Positions 1 through 10,794 are shown, numbered from the stretch's first letter. The stretch is DNA of 64,000 nucleotides from Paragemmobacter ruber (GCF_009908315.1 NZ_JAAATW010000001.1:744001-808000), one strand, 5' to 3'. Program-made: numbers and translations. The notes: generated by a model from the sequence alone, not told the origin.

Positions 1-2
1 AG

Positions 3-1913
3 GTGGTCACCGTTCAGGCACTGGTCGGTTCGGGCAACCGCAGCGGGGTGGACATGGTCTGGGGCACCGCACCCGCCTATGGCCATTTCGGGATTGATCT
101 GACGGGTCCCACCGGCGCAGTGGTGCGCATCGACGACATCACCATCGAAGACGCGACCGACGTCTTCCATCGCAACATGATGACCTGGGTCGATGTGCGC
201 GACTACGGCGCCCGGGGCGATGGCATCACCGACGATACCGCCGCCTTCGAGGCCGCCGATGCCGCCGCAGGACAGCGCTCCGTCCTCGTCTCGGCGGGCA
301 CCTACAGGCTGGCGGGCAACGTGACGTTTGAAAGCGATGTGCGCTTCGAAGGCACCGTCACCATGCCGCCCGAGATCCGCCTCACCTGCACCCGCAATTT
401 CGACCTGAACACCTATGCCGCCGCCTTCGGCGGCGAAGAGGCAGGCTTCCGCAAGGCCGTGCAGGCCCTGTTCTTCTTCACCGATCATGTCGAACTTGAT
501 CTGTCCGGCCGCCGCATCGCGCTCTCTGCGCCGGTGGACATGGCGGCCCTGTCGGGGCTTATGACCTTCAACCAGCGCCGTGTCATCCGCAACGGCCAGC
601 TTGAGGCCGCCGCCGGCCCGGCATGGGACACCACCACCGTCACCTCCGTCGCCACCTATTCCGTGGCACAGCCCGAAACCCTGACGGGGGTTGCCAACAT
701 CGCCAACATCCCTGTTGGCGCACGCATCTCGGGCACCGGCGTGGGGCGCGAGGTCTATGTCCGCGCCGTCAACGTCGCCGCCGGAAGCCTGACCCTGTCG
801 ATGCCCCTTTTCGCTGCTGCCGGAACGCGCACCTTCACCTTCCAGCGCTATCGCTATCTCGTCGATCTGAGCGGTTTCGAAAACCTCAGCCGGCTGGAAT
901 TCCGCGAGATCGAGTTCGGCTGCGCAGGCACCGCCAGCGGCCTGATCCTGCCCCGCGTCGGCATCGCGCTGCGGGTGGATAACTGCGTCTTCAACCGCCC
1001 GCGCGACCGGGGCATCACCTCCATCGGTTCGGGCTGTCAGGGGCTCATGGTCGATCTCTGCCAGTTCCTGTCGAACGAACAGGACGTCCCCGCCCAGAAC
1101 CGCACCACCATCGCGCTGAACGTGAATGCCAATGACGCCAAGCTGCGCGAGAACCGCATCGTGCGCTTTGCCCATTTCGCGGTGCTGGGGGGATCGGGCC
1201 ACCTCGTCGTGGCCAACCACTTCTTTCAGGGCGATGATCAGGTCGCCGGTCTGCGGCGCGCAGGCCTCATCTTCACCTCGACCCATGCCCGCAGCGTGGT
1301 GACCGGCAACTACATCGACAACTGCTTTGTCGAATGGTCCAACGAACACGACCCCGAGCCGGATTTCAGCAACGAGCTGTCCTTCGGCGGCCTCACGATT
1401 TCGGGCAATATCTTCATGGCCATCGACGTGAGCAGCGCCTTCCGCTGGATCGTGGTCACCCCCCGGGGTCCGGGCCATTTCATCAACGGGCTGGTGGTCA
1501 CCGACAACGCCTTTCGCGTGGTCAATGGCAGCGTGGAGCGGGTCGAGATGGTGGATGACACCTTCGCCACGCTCGATTTCGGGCGGATGCGCAACATCAC
1601 CTTCGATGCCAATGCCTTCCACTCCGTGTCGCAGATCACCGTGAGCCCGGTCATCATCGAACATTCCCAGACCACCGCCTCTGACACATGGGTTGTCTCG
1701 CCTGGGCCCTTCCTGCCCTTTGGCGGCAGGGCGCGGGTGGTGTCGGGTCTGGTGCCTGAGGGCCCGGTGCAGAACGCCGCGAATGTCGCGCAATATGTGC
1801 AGCCCCACGTTCTGGTGGAACAGGGCAGCGCGCGCAATCAGGTGCATGTCCGCTGGCCCACGCCCGTGCGCGGGCGCGTCCTTCTCACCGTGCGCGCGGA
1901 CAATCCCACCTGA
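3..1913 (+). CDS. Right-handed beta-helix / pectate-lyase-superfamily protein, 5' partial
   Basis: At least 636 residues are visible. The frame is open to the window edge and the first residues read as the end of a folded domain, so the true start probably lies outside. The segment WVDVRDYGARGDGITDDTAA (about residues 61-80) is the signature that opens the pectate-lyase/GH28-related beta-helix domain, followed by many short strand-turn repeats rich in N, G and V, as expected of a parallel beta-helix. In other proteins this fold acts on polysaccharides or binds them as an envelope or tail component. No catalytic triad can be assigned from sequence alone, so the substrate is unknown. It is convergent with the next gene. 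Confidence 0.75.
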   Translation: MVTVQALVGSGNRSGVDMVWGTAPAYGHFGIDLTGPTGAVVRIDDITIEDATDVFHRNMMTWVDVRDYGARGDGITDDTAAFEAADAAAGQRSVLVSAGTYRLAGNVTFESDVRFEGTVTMPPEIRLTCTRNFDLNTYAAAFGGEEAGFRKAVQALFFFTDHVELDLSGRRIALSAPVDMAALSGLMTFNQRRVIRNGQLEAAAGPAWDTTTVTSVATYSVAQPETLTGVANIANIPVGARISGTGVGREVYVRAVNVAAGSLTLSMPLFAAAGTRTFTFQRYRYLVDLSGFENLSRLEFREIEFGCAGTASGLILPRVGIALRVDNCVFNRPRDRGITSIGSGCQGLMVDLCQFLSNEQDVPAQNRTTIALNVNANDAKLRENRIVRFAHFAVLGGSGHLVVANHFFQGDDQVAGLRRAGLIFTSTHARSVVTGNYIDNCFVEWSNEHDPEPDFSNELSFGGLTISGNIFMAIDVSSAFRWIVVTPRGPGHFINGLVVTDNAFRVVNGSVERVEMVDDTFATLDFGRMRNITFDANAFHSVSQITVSPVIIEHSQTTASDTWVVSPGPFLPFGGRARVVSGLVPEGPVQNAANVAQYVQPHVLVEQGSARNQVHVRWPTPVRGRVLLTVRADNPT

Positions 1914-1933
1914 CCGCCCCCGAAACGGGGCGG
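1914..1933. terminator. Hairpin between convergent genes
   Basis: CCGCCCC and GGGGCGG form a 7-bp perfect stem with a 6-nt loop directly after the stop codon at 1913. No T-run follows, so it may be a terminator or simply a transcript-end structure. It lies between two convergent genes. Confidence 0.4.
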
Positions 1934-1966
1934 CAGATGGGGCCGCCCCGGTTACAGAACGCCCGG

Positions 1967-2452
1967 TTACAGATCGCCCGGCTGCAGTCGAAACGCCCGC
2001 GCAAAGCCGCCATTCAGCAGGGCGGAACGCGGCGTGAAGCAGACAAAGGCGAAATCCGCAAAATCGACATAGAGCTTTGCCTTGGGCTGGATCCGCAGCC
2101 ATTCCTCGCGCAGCGCCGCATGGCGCGCCTCGTCGCGCGAAACGAAATGCGCCACCGCCTTCACCATCAGCCGGGGATGGGTCAAGGGATCGCCCTTCGC
2201 CCCCACCTCGCCCACCATCAGCGCGCAGTCCGGGTTCTGCCGCAGCGCCCCGTAATGCGGCGCCAGCGCCGAGACCAGCGATACCATCTCGCCCGCCTCC
2301 GTCCGGCCAAAGGCGATGCGGCTGATCCCTGGCAGGCCATCCGCCGGATCGGTCACCGCCAGCGCCGCCACCCGTGCCGCCTGCAACAGCCCCCGCGCCA
2401 GCGCGCGCGCTTCGTCATCGGCGGTGGCAACGGGGTCGGGGCGTTCGGGCAT
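1967..2452 (-). CDS. Pyridoxamine 5'-phosphate oxidase-fold (HugZ-like) protein
   Basis: 161 residues. The split-barrel flavin-binding fold is suggested by the N-terminal run 'ARVAALAVTDPADGLPGISRIAF', broken here only for description, then 'ALMVGEVGAKGDPLTHPRLM' and 'FVCFTPRSALLNGGFARAF' at the C-terminus; this arrangement resembles the N-terminal half of HugZ-type heme-utilisation proteins. The C-terminal DUF2470 domain of long HugZ proteins is absent. The ATG at 2450-2452 gives the compact protein; a far longer antisense frame through the transporter gene is spurious. Divergent from the SulP gene. Exact substrate (heme, flavin, F420 or PLP) unknown. Confidence 0.75.
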   Translation of the reverse strand: MPERPDPVATADDEARALARGLLQAARVAALAVTDPADGLPGISRIAFGRTEAGEMVSLVSALAPHYGALRQNPDCALMVGEVGAKGDPLTHPRLMVKAVAHFVSRDEARHAALREEWLRIQPKAKLYVDFADFAFVCFTPRSALLNGGFARAFRLQPGDL

Positions 2453-2533
2453 GGCGGGATGATCCGGTGATTGACAGGGGGCAGCAGCGGGCGTTTCCTT
2501 GCCGCATAGGCCAATCTGGCTAGCACCGGGATC

Positions 2534-4159
2534 ATGCCCAACACAACCCGCTCCGCACCCGAGCCCGAGTTTCTGCCCAAGATCCTGACGGTCCTGGGCG
2601 AAGGCTATCGCGCATCCGACCTGCGCGCCGATGCGCTGGCCGGGCTGACCGTCGCCATCGTGGCGCTGCCCCTGTCCATGGCCATCGCCATCGCCAGCGG
2701 GGTAGAGCCGGAACGGGGCCTCTACACCACCATCATAGGCGGCTTCCTCGTCTCGGCCCTTGGCGGATCGCGGTTCCAGATCGGCGGCCCTGCCGGGGCC
2801 TTCATCGTGCTCGTCTCGGCCTGCGTCATGGCCATCGGGATCGACGGGCTGATCCTTGCCACCTTCCTGTCGGGTTTCCTGCTGATGGCGGCGGGGGCGC
2901 TGCGCCTTGGCACCTATATCCGCTTCATCCCCTATCCCGTCACCGTGGGCTTTACCGCGGGCATCGCCGTCATCATCTTCGCCAGCCAGATCCGTGATCT
3001 TTTCGGCCTCACCCTCGCCACCCCCGAACCGGGCGAGATCGTGGAGAAGGTCCACGTCCTCTGGGCCGCGCGCGACACCGTCACCCCCGCCGCCGTTGCC
3101 GTGGCGCTGGGGGTCATCGCGGTAATCCAAGGGATCAAGCGCTGGCGCCCCGGCGCGCCGGGCATGCTGATCGCCGTCGCCCTCGCCTCTGTCGCTGTGG
3201 CGGCCCTTGCCCTGCCGGTGGAAACCATCGGCACGAAATTCGGCGACCTGCCCCGCACGCCCCCCGCCCCGGCGCTGCCCGTCCCGACGGCCGATGCGCT
3301 GTGGCAGGCGCTCCCTTGGGCGGTCAGCTTCACCCTGCTGGGCGCCATCGAATCCCTCCTCTCCGCCGTGGTCGCCGACGGGATGAGCGGCGCCCGCCAC
3401 CGCAGCAATGCCGAACTGGTGGCGCAAGGGGCCGCCAATGTGGGATCGGCGCTCTTCGGCGGCTTCTGCGTCACCGGCACCATCGCCCGCACCGCCACCA
3501 ATGTCCGCGCCGGATCGCGGGGGCCGGTCTCGGGGATGCTGCACGCCCTCTTCGTGCTGGCCTTCATGCTGATCGCCGCGCCGCTTGCGGCCTATATCCC
3601 GCTGGCCGCGCTGGCCGGGGTGCTGGCCGTGGTGGCATGGAACATGGCCGAGAAAGAGGAATTCTGGCACCTCCTGCGCGCCTCGCGCGCCGATGCGATG
3701 GTCCTTCTCGTCACCTTCCTGCTCGTGGTGTTCCGCGATCTGACCGAAGGCATCATCGTGGGCTTCGCGCTGGGGGGCCTCGTCTTCATCGCCCGCATGT
3801 CCGAGGCGGCCGAGGTGACCGATGCCGCCGACATGGCGATCTCCACCGCCGATGACGACCGGGTGGTGATCCGCCTGCGGGGCCCGTGGTTCTTTGGCGC
3901 GGCGGCGCGGCTGGGATCGGTGCTCGAACGCATCGCCGACCGCCCGCGCGAGTTTGTCATCGACCTGACCGATGTGCCGATGATCGATTCCTCGGGCGCG
4001 CGGTCCTTCCTTTTACTCGCGCGGCGCATGGCGCGGCGGGGGGGTATCCTCACCGTCGTGGGCGCCCGCCCGGCCGTGCGCGACACGCTGGAACATCAGG
4101 GCCTGCTCCAGCAACCCGTCCGCTTCCTGCCCGATCTCGCCGCGCTGGAACAGGCGTGA
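2534..4159 (+). CDS. SulP-family inorganic anion transporter with STAS domain
   Basis: 541 residues, the usual SulP length. The N-terminal two thirds holds about ten to twelve hydrophobic helices beginning with 'DALAGLTVAIVALPLSMAIA', the conserved first SulP helix, and includes the late signature 'GGFCVTGTIARTATNVRAGS'. From about residue 430 a cytosolic STAS domain follows, with the diagnostic 'VIDLTDVPMIDSSGARSF'. SulP proteins in the inner membrane carry sulfate, bicarbonate, molybdate or dicarboxylates; the sequence does not decide which. It stands alone as a transcription unit, divergent from the HugZ-like gene and convergent with truA. Confidence 0.88.
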   Translation: MPNTTRSAPEPEFLPKILTVLGEGYRASDLRADALAGLTVAIVALPLSMAIAIASGVEPERGLYTTIIGGFLVSALGGSRFQIGGPAGAFIVLVSACVMAIGIDGLILATFLSGFLLMAAGALRLGTYIRFIPYPVTVGFTAGIAVIIFASQIRDLFGLTLATPEPGEIVEKVHVLWAARDTVTPAAVAVALGVIAVIQGIKRWRPGAPGMLIAVALASVAVAALALPVETIGTKFGDLPRTPPAPALPVPTADALWQALPWAVSFTLLGAIESLLSAVVADGMSGARHRSNAELVAQGAANVGSALFGGFCVTGTIARTATNVRAGSRGPVSGMLHALFVLAFMLIAAPLAAYIPLAALAGVLAVVAWNMAEKEEFWHLLRASRADAMVLLVTFLLVVFRDLTEGIIVGFALGGLVFIARMSEAAEVTDAADMAISTADDDRVVIRLRGPWFFGAAARLGSVLERIADRPREFVIDLTDVPMIDSSGARSFLLLARRMARRGGILTVVGARPAVRDTLEHQGLLQQPVRFLPDLAALEQA

Positions 4160-4241
4160 TCCAAAGGCGCTCACGCGCATGTCTTTTGCCTCGCCTGCGC
4201 GCCTGCGCGCTCCGGCGCAAGTGTGGGGGCGCTGCCCGTCA

Positions 4242-4265
4242 GCCATCGGCTCTTGAACCGATGGC
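4242..4265. terminator. Perfect 8-bp hairpin at the sulP/truA junction
   Basis: GCCATCGG (4242-4249) and CCGATGGC (4258-4265) are perfectly complementary with an 8-nt loop. It lies between the convergent sulP-type gene and truA, so it could end transcripts from either side, although no T-run follows. Confidence 0.4.
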
Positions 4266-4285
4266 GATCCGATGTCTGACCCCCC

Positions 4286-4308
4286 GGGGTATTTTTGCCA
4301 AGATGAAG
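4286..4308 (+). repeat. Copy of the intergenic GGGTATTT...CCAAGATGAAG element
   Basis: GGGGTATTTTTG followed by CCAAGATGAAG. Nearly identical 22-bp elements occur at 45859 (as an inverted pair) and 56842. All three lie between convergent genes. Confidence 0.7.
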
Positions 4309-4339
4309 CGGCAAGACGATCAGGGATGCCCCACGGTCT

Positions 4340-5113
4340 TTACGGACCAAACGGATCGTCGGGATAGCCCACCCCGGTCAGATACAGCCCCTGCGGCGGG
4401 CAAACCGGCCCGCAGGCCGCGCGATCGCGCGCCGCCAGCGCTGCGGCCACATCCCCGGGTTGCCAGCCGCCCGCCCCCACCCGTTCCAGCGTTCCCACGA
4501 TGGAGCGCACCTGATTGTGCAGGAAACTGCGCGCCCGCAGCGTGAAGCGGTATTCCACCCCGCCCGGCACCGCCTGTTCGGTGATCGTGATCTCGTCCAG
4601 CGTCTTGACCGGGCTTTTCGACTGGCACAGCGTGGATCGGAACGTGGTGAAATCATGCAGGCCGATCAGATGCGCGGCCCCAGCGCGCATCGCCTGCAAA
4701 TCGAGCGGGTTCAGCACCTGCCACACCCGCCCGCGATCATGCGTCACCGGCGCCCGCCGCGCCACCAGCCGGAACAGATAGCGCCGCTTCACCGCGCTGA
4801 AGCGCGCATGGAAATCCTCCGCAACCCGCACCGCCCGCAACACCGCCACCGGATCGGGCTTGAGGTGAAAGTTCAACGCCTCTGACAGGCGGAACGGATC
4901 CCAGTCCCGCGTCAGGTCGCAATGCGCGACCTGCCCCGTGGCGTGAACGCCCGCATCCGTGCGCCCCGCCGCCGCGATCGTATGCGGCCCCGGCTCCAGC
5001 CGGGCCAGCGCGGCCTCTACCGCCGCCTGCACGGACGGCTGGCCCGCCGCCTGCCGCTGCCACCCGTTGAAGGGCGACCCGTCATAGTCGATCAAAAGGG
5101 CATAGCGTGGCAT
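4340..5113 (-). CDS. truA: tRNA pseudouridine(38-40) synthase TruA
   Basis: 257 residues. TruA converts uridines 38, 39 and 40 of the tRNA anticodon arm to pseudouridine. The N-terminus '[19 protein letters not shown]' is the family opening, and '[17 protein letters not shown]' (about residues 48-64) contains the catalytic aspartate in the RTDAGVH motif. The C-terminal '[18 protein letters not shown]' is also conserved. Length is normal for the family. Convergent with sulP and divergent from ycjX. Confidence 0.96.
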   Translation of the reverse strand: MPRYALLIDYDGSPFNGWQRQAAGQPSVQAAVEAALARLEPGPHTIAAAGRTDAGVHATGQVAHCDLTRDWDPFRLSEALNFHLKPDPVAVLRAVRVAEDFHARFSAVKRRYLFRLVARRAPVTHDRGRVWQVLNPLDLQAMRAGAAHLIGLHDFTTFRSTLCQSKSPVKTLDEITITEQAVPGGVEYRFTLRARSFLHNQVRSIVGTLERVGAGGWQPGDVAAALAARDRAACGPVCPPQGLYLTGVGYPDDPFGP

Positions 5114-5234
5114 GCCGCCCGGTTAGCAGCAGCCGGGCGGCCCTGTCCAGCCTTCCCCATCCGGCACGGGGCTGGGCGTGGCTACACATCCGCGCGCCCA
5201 ACCCTTATGTTGGGGGGATAGTCAGGGGAAGAGA

Positions 5235-6650
5235 TTGGTTCTTTCATCCATCACCGACAGCCTCTCCCGCGGGATCGAAGGCGCCACCGCCAGCCTGTCC
5301 GAGGCGCTGTTCGAACCCGTGATCCGCTTGGGCGTCACCGGCCTCAGCCGTGCGGGCAAGACCGTCTTCATCACCGGCCTTGTCGCCAACCTGCTGGATC
5401 GCGGGCGCATGCCACAACTGGCCGCTCAGTCCGCCGGAAGGATCGACTCCGTCTGGCTGCAGCCGCAACCCGATGTGACCCTGCCGCGCTTCGATTACGA
5501 AGGCCACCTCGCCGCCCTCACCGGCGACAGCCCCCGCTGGCCCGACAGCACCCGCGCGGTATCGGAACTGCGCCTGTCCTTCCGCATCCGCCCCGATGGC
5601 TGGCTCTCGGGTCTGACCGGCCCGCGCACCGTGCATCTGGACATCGTCGATTACCCCGGCGAATGGCTGATGGACCTTGGCCTTCTCGACAAATCCTATG
5701 CCGACTGGTCGGATGAGGTGCTCACCCGCCTGTCCAAACGGCCCGAAGCGGCCGAATTCCTCGCCACCGCCCGGGCGGAGGATGGGTCGCTGCCGCATGA
5801 CGAACCCCGCGCGCAGGCGCTGGCCGCGCTGTTCACCGCCTATCTGGCCGGCGCGCGCACGGCGGGCTGGGCCGATTGCACGCCCGGTCGCTTCCTTCTG
5901 CCCGGCGATCTGGCGGGATCGCCCGTCCTCACCTTTGCCCCGCTGCCCCGCCCCGCCAGCACCCCGCGTGGCAGCCTGTGGCACGAAATGGAACGCCGCT
6001 TCGAAGGCTATAAGTCAAAGGTCGTCCGCCCCTTCTTCCGCGATCATTTCGCGCGGGTGGACCGGCAGATCGTGCTGGCCGATGTGCTGGGGGCCATCCA
6101 TCAGGGACCGCAGGCGCTGGAAGACCTGCGCCGCGTCATGGCCGACGTGCTGGCCACCTTCCGCCCCGGGCGGAACAGCTGGCTCACCGCGCTTCTGGGC
6201 GGCAAACGGGTGGAGCGGATCCTGTTTGCCGCCACCAAGGCCGATCACCTGCACCACAGCCAGCACCCCGCGCTGACCGCCATCATGCAGGCCATGCTGC
6301 GCGAGGCGCGCGATCGCGCCGAATTCGCGGGCGCCCTGACGGGTGCCATGTCGCTGGCAGGCTTCCGCGCGACGGTGGAGGAAACCGTGATGCGCGACGG
6401 CACCCCGCTGGATTGCGTGCGCGGCCGCCTGCCCGACGGGCGTGTGGTGGCCCTCTATCCCGGCCGCCTGCCCGACGATCCCGCCCGCCTGCTGTCGCCC
6501 GCCCGCCAGGGGGCCGACCGCTGGCTAGATGCCGAGTTCGGCCTGATGTCCTTTGAACCACCGCTGAAGATGACGCTCAGGCCCGGCGATGGCCCGCCGC
6601 ATATCCGGCTCGACCGCGCGATGGAATTCCTGATCGGAGACAGGCTGTGA
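5235..6650 (+). CDS. ycjX: YcjX-family GTPase-like protein (DUF463)
   Basis: 471 residues from a TTG at 5235, preceded by the purine-rich AGGGGAAGAG Shine-Dalgarno sequence. An upstream ATG at 5178 is in frame but has no ribosome site and would add unconserved residues. The P-loop 'GLSRAGKTVFITGLVANLL' lies near residue 40, and 'IVDYPGEWLMDLGLL' is the family switch-like segment. YcjX proteins are stress-associated predicted nucleotide-binding proteins of unknown target. Its stop overlaps the start of the ycjF-like gene (GTGA), as this pair usually does, implying co-translation. Confidence 0.85.
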   Translation: MVLSSITDSLSRGIEGATASLSEALFEPVIRLGVTGLSRAGKTVFITGLVANLLDRGRMPQLAAQSAGRIDSVWLQPQPDVTLPRFDYEGHLAALTGDSPRWPDSTRAVSELRLSFRIRPDGWLSGLTGPRTVHLDIVDYPGEWLMDLGLLDKSYADWSDEVLTRLSKRPEAAEFLATARAEDGSLPHDEPRAQALAALFTAYLAGARTAGWADCTPGRFLLPGDLAGSPVLTFAPLPRPASTPRGSLWHEMERRFEGYKSKVVRPFFRDHFARVDRQIVLADVLGAIHQGPQALEDLRRVMADVLATFRPGRNSWLTALLGGKRVERILFAATKADHLHHSQHPALTAIMQAMLREARDRAEFAGALTGAMSLAGFRATVEETVMRDGTPLDCVRGRLPDGRVVALYPGRLPDDPARLLSPARQGADRWLDAEFGLMSFEPPLKMTLRPGDGPPHIRLDRAMEFLIGDRL

Positions 6651-7654
6651 CCGCCGACAAACCCTTCCTCGTCGAAGTGACCGAAAGCGCAGACCCCGCG
6701 CTCGCCCCTCCCGTGCCGGACCTTCTGCCGGATGGCCGCGCCATGCAGGCCGCGCTGCGCCTTGGCGCCAGCCGCCCGCGCTCTGCGCTGGGGCGCTTTG
6801 CCATCTGGTCCTTCGGCGCGCTGTTCACCTTCGTCCTGTCCGTGGCGGTGTGGGACTTCGTCACCGGCCTTCTGACCACGAACACCCTTCTGGGTTCCGT
6901 AGCACTCGCCGTTGTGGCGGCGGCCAGCCTTGCCGCCCTCCTCCTCGCCCTGCGCGAAGCCGCCACCTTCGCCCGCCTTGCCAAGCTCGACGGTCTGCGC
7001 CAGCGCGTGACTGGCGCCACCACCCTCGCAGAGGCAAAGAAGGCCACAGCCGAACTCACCGCCCTCTATGCACGGCGCCCAGACATGGCCTGGTCGCTCG
7101 CCCGGTTCAAGGATCGCAGCGGTGACGTTCTGGATGCCGACGCCACCCTGCGCCTGGCCGAGACGGATCTCATGGCCCCCCTCGACACCGCAGCCCGGGC
7201 CGAGGTAGATGCCGCCACCCGACAGGTCGCCACCGTCACCGCGCTGGTGCCGCTGGCGCTGGCCGATGTCGCCATGGCGCTTTTCGCCAATCTCCGCATG
7301 ATCCGCCGCATCGCCGAAATCTACGGCGGGCGGTCTGGCACGCTTGGCTCCATGCGGCTTCTGCGCCGGGTGTTCGGGCATCTGGTCGCCACCGGCGCGG
7401 TCGCCCTGACCGACGATCTGATCGGCTCTGTCGCCGGGGGCGGCGTGCTGTCGCGCCTGTCGCGCCGCTTTGGCGAAGGGGTCGTCAACGGCGCGCTCAC
7501 CGCCCGGGTGGGCATCGCCGCGATGGAGATCTGCCGCCCCATGCCCTTTGCTGCCCTGCCCCGCCCCGGCGTCAGCCAGACCGTCAGCCGCGCGCTTGCG
7601 GGCCTGCTTAATCGGGGCGACGACGGGCGCGGGGAAGACGCGCAGAAGGTTTGA
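6647..7654 (+). CDS. ycjF: YcjF-family (TIGR01620/DUF697) membrane protein
   Basis: 335 residues from a GTG overlapping the ycjX stop. Two adjacent hydrophobic helices (about residues 55-105, 'FAIWSFGALFTFVLSVAVWD' then 'SVALAVVAAASLAALLLALR') anchor it in the inner membrane. The C-terminal part carries a DUF697-like amphipathic segment ending in 'RVGIAAMEICRPMPFAALPR', the end typical of this family. Function is unknown; it always travels with ycjX, so a membrane partner of that predicted GTPase is the natural inference. Confidence 0.85.
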   Translation: MTADKPFLVEVTESADPALAPPVPDLLPDGRAMQAALRLGASRPRSALGRFAIWSFGALFTFVLSVAVWDFVTGLLTTNTLLGSVALAVVAAASLAALLLALREAATFARLAKLDGLRQRVTGATTLAEAKKATAELTALYARRPDMAWSLARFKDRSGDVLDADATLRLAETDLMAPLDTAARAEVDAATRQVATVTALVPLALADVAMALFANLRMIRRIAEIYGGRSGTLGSMRLLRRVFGHLVATGAVALTDDLIGSVAGGGVLSRLSRRFGEGVVNGALTARVGIAAMEICRPMPFAALPRPGVSQTVSRALAGLLNRGDDGRGEDAQKV

Positions 7655-7657
7655 TCC

Positions 7658-8800
7658 CTACAGCCCGTCGGCGATGCGGCGGAACAGGGCGATATTGCCC
7701 GCGGCCACGCCTTCCTCTTCGAACCCCCGATCGGCGGCATTCACCGCGATGACGATGTTCCGCGCCCGGTCGATCCAGATGTATTGCCCATAGATGCCCT
7801 GCGCATTCACCTCGCCCGGAACGGCGCCCTCGGCAATCCACCACTGATAGCCATAGCCCGCCCCGCCCGGGGCCGACGGCGTGACCGATGCCTCGATCCA
7901 GTCGCGCGGAACGATCTGCCGCCCCTGCCAAACCCCGCCTTGCGCGATCATCTGCCCGAACCGCGCATAATCCCGCGTCGTCATGTTCAACCCGCCCAGC
8001 ACGAAGCTGACGCCATAGCCATCGGTCAGGTAATGGGGCGCGGCCTCCAGCCCCAAGGGCGCAAGGATATGCCGCTCCAGCAGTTCCGGAATATCCTCGC
8101 CCGTCGCGCCCCGGATGATCATGCCCAGAACATGCGTATCGATCGACACATAGTGGAACCGTTCGCCCGGCGCGGCGGCGCGCTCGGTCAGGCTCGCGGC
8201 GAAACCGTCCATCGACTGGCCCAGCGCCAGCACCCGACCCATGCGATTGATGTCCGACCAGAAGTCCAGATAATCCTCATCAAAGGCCACGCCCGACGAC
8301 ATCGTAAGGATCTGCCGCAGGCTCACCCCGTCATAAGCCGTCCCCGCCAGCGACGGGGCATATTTTGTAACCGGATCATCGAGGCTGTCGATATGCCCTT
8401 CGGCCAGAACGATGCCGAACAGGGCGGAAAGAAAGCTCTTCGCCACGCTCCACGAAATGCGCAGGTCCCCGGGCCCGGTCCCCTGGTGATAGCTTTCATG
8501 CACCACCTGCCCATCCTTCAGGATGACCAGCGCCGTCACGGTTCGCGCTGCGATCCAGTCTGCCACCTCTGCGGGCAGCGTGGCCTCAGCGCCTGCAGGA
8601 AGGGGGCTGACCGGCCCCTCGCCCCGCGACAGCGGGCGGGAAAGGAACAGACGGTCCATGTTGGAAAAGTTCGTGACGATCCGATCCGCCGCGAACAGGC
8701 TGTTCACCGCCATCAGGCGCGCGATCTCTTCCCGCTTCCACAGCGCCAGCGCACCGATCAGCAGCAACACCACGATGACGATCCGGCCCAGCCTGCGCAT
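7658..8800 (-). CDS. Serine hydrolase of the beta-lactamase class C family
   Basis: 380 residues from the ATG at 8800, which follows a strong GGGAGGGGAC ribosome site; a longer in-frame start adds 17 unconserved residues. One N-terminal hydrophobic helix ('IVIVVLLLIGALAL') suggests an inner-membrane anchor with the enzyme in the periplasm. The catalytic S-x-x-K is visible as 'SWSVAKSFLSALFG', and 'RFHYVSIDTHVLGMI' supplies the tyrosine region. Family members include esterases, D-aminopeptidases and 6-aminohexanoate-dimer hydrolase-like proteins; the overall look is closest to the last group. The substrate is not predictable. Confidence 0.85.
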   Translation of the reverse strand: MRRLGRIVIVVLLLIGALALWKREEIARLMAVNSLFAADRIVTNFSNMDRLFLSRPLSRGEGPVSPLPAGAEATLPAEVADWIAARTVTALVILKDGQVVHESYHQGTGPGDLRISWSVAKSFLSALFGIVLAEGHIDSLDDPVTKYAPSLAGTAYDGVSLRQILTMSSGVAFDEDYLDFWSDINRMGRVLALGQSMDGFAASLTERAAAPGERFHYVSIDTHVLGMIIRGATGEDIPELLERHILAPLGLEAAPHYLTDGYGVSFVLGGLNMTTRDYARFGQMIAQGGVWQGRQIVPRDWIEASVTPSAPGGAGYGYQWWIAEGAVPGEVNAQGIYGQYIWIDRARNIVIAVNAADRGFEEEGVAAGNIALFRRIADGL

Positions 8801-8864
8801 GTCCCCTCCCAGCGTTTCGCCAGCCATGCCATGCGCACCTGCCCCTGCCAAGCGCGTCCTTGCG

Positions 8865-9883
8865 TCAGCCCGTCCCCGCCCAGCGCACCCAGCGCCCGTG
8901 GAAACACACCCGCCCCAAAGCGGCCAGCTCGCCCCCCGGCCACATCCGCAGGGTCAGCGCCGCACCATCGGCCTGCCCATCCGCCTCCAGCGCCAGATGG
9001 GCAAGCGGCGCGGCTTCCGTCGCCCGCGCCCCCGCCGCCTCCAGCGCGGCGGTGCAGCGCGCCTGTGTCGCGGGCGGGAAATACTGCCAGGCGATGGTGT
9101 GAAACACCACATGCACCCGTCCCGGCAGCGGCCCTGCCAGCCGCCGCTGCAGCCAGTCCGCCGCATCTCCCCGCGTCAGCACGGGGCGCAGGTGCGCCAC
9201 CTCGACCAGCGCCGCCTCGGTCCGCTCCGCCCGATCCGGCTGATCGGGCCAGAGATAGGCCAGCAGGCGCAAACGGTCCGCCACCGGGTCCAGCGGGTTC
9301 AGATCCACCCCGGCGCGCCCTGCGATGGCAAAAGGCACAGACGGCGGCAGTGGTCCGTCCCAGTCGGGATGCAGGAGGATCGGCCCCGCTCCGCGCGCCT
9401 CTCCGGGCAAGGTCAGCCGACAGCGATCCCACAACAGGTTCAGCCCCGCCGAACAGCCCAGTTCCGACAATTCCAGCGGCAGCCCGAACCGCGCGGCAAT
9501 TTCATGTCCGGCCGCCACCAAGGCCGCAGACCGCCGCACCTCATTCGTCTGCGGCGGCTGGTCCAGCCAATCCATCAGATACGCGGCGTGGCGGTCCAGC
9601 GCGGCCAAAGCCTCGGCCACCGGCGCGCCGCGCCGATAGGCCGTGGCCAGGGCCGCATCCGCGCCGGTCAGGATCAGCGCATGCAACCCACCCGCCAGAC
9701 GCAGGGGCACCGCATCGCCCGCCGGGCCTGCCTCGCCCTGCCAGCCCAGAACTCGGTCCGCCACGGGCGACCCGGGCCTCAGCCCATCGGCCAGCCCCGC
9801 CAGCAACCGCTCCATCAGTGGCGATCCCAGCCGCCCGCACGCCCGCGCCTGCGACCGGAACGCCGCCCTGACGTGCGCCTCCG

Positions 9884-9887
<4 letters not shown>
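8865..9887 (-). CDS. DUF2332 family protein
   Basis: 340 residues. Recognised from the family-typical pattern: an N-terminal 'AFRSQARACGRLGSPLMERLL', a central 'NEVRRSAALVAAGHEIAARF' and 'LSELGCSAGLNLLWD', then 'VFHTIAWQYFPPATQ' near the C-terminus. The glycine-rich 'ELGCSAGLNL' with a Rossmann-like context suggests a SAM-methyltransferase-like fold, but no activity is established for the family. Its start overlaps the pth stop by 4 bp, so it is probably co-translated with pth. Confidence 0.8.
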
Positions 9888-10648
<761 letters not shown>

Positions 10649-10794
10649 GCCACCACCCCCAAGCTGCCCGTCACCGCCACCTCCCTTTGCCGCAGCGCCA
10701 CCTCCCTTGCAACCCTGACACTGCCAGGCCACCCGGGCAGGGCTTGACGGAACCCCCGCGCTGCACGACCGTCAGCCCCGGCTCCAACAGGGGG

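Noticed and set aside
1947-1985. Short direct repeat CCCGGTTACAGA near the end of the HugZ-like gene
   Set aside because: Two copies only, largely at the coding end of the gene; nothing suggests more than local slippage.
2453-3670. Very long minus-strand reading frame antisense to the SulP gene, in frame with the HugZ-like protein
   Set aside because: Rich in H, G, D, R and Q with no domain, the usual mirror of a high-GC gene; the real protein starts at 2452.
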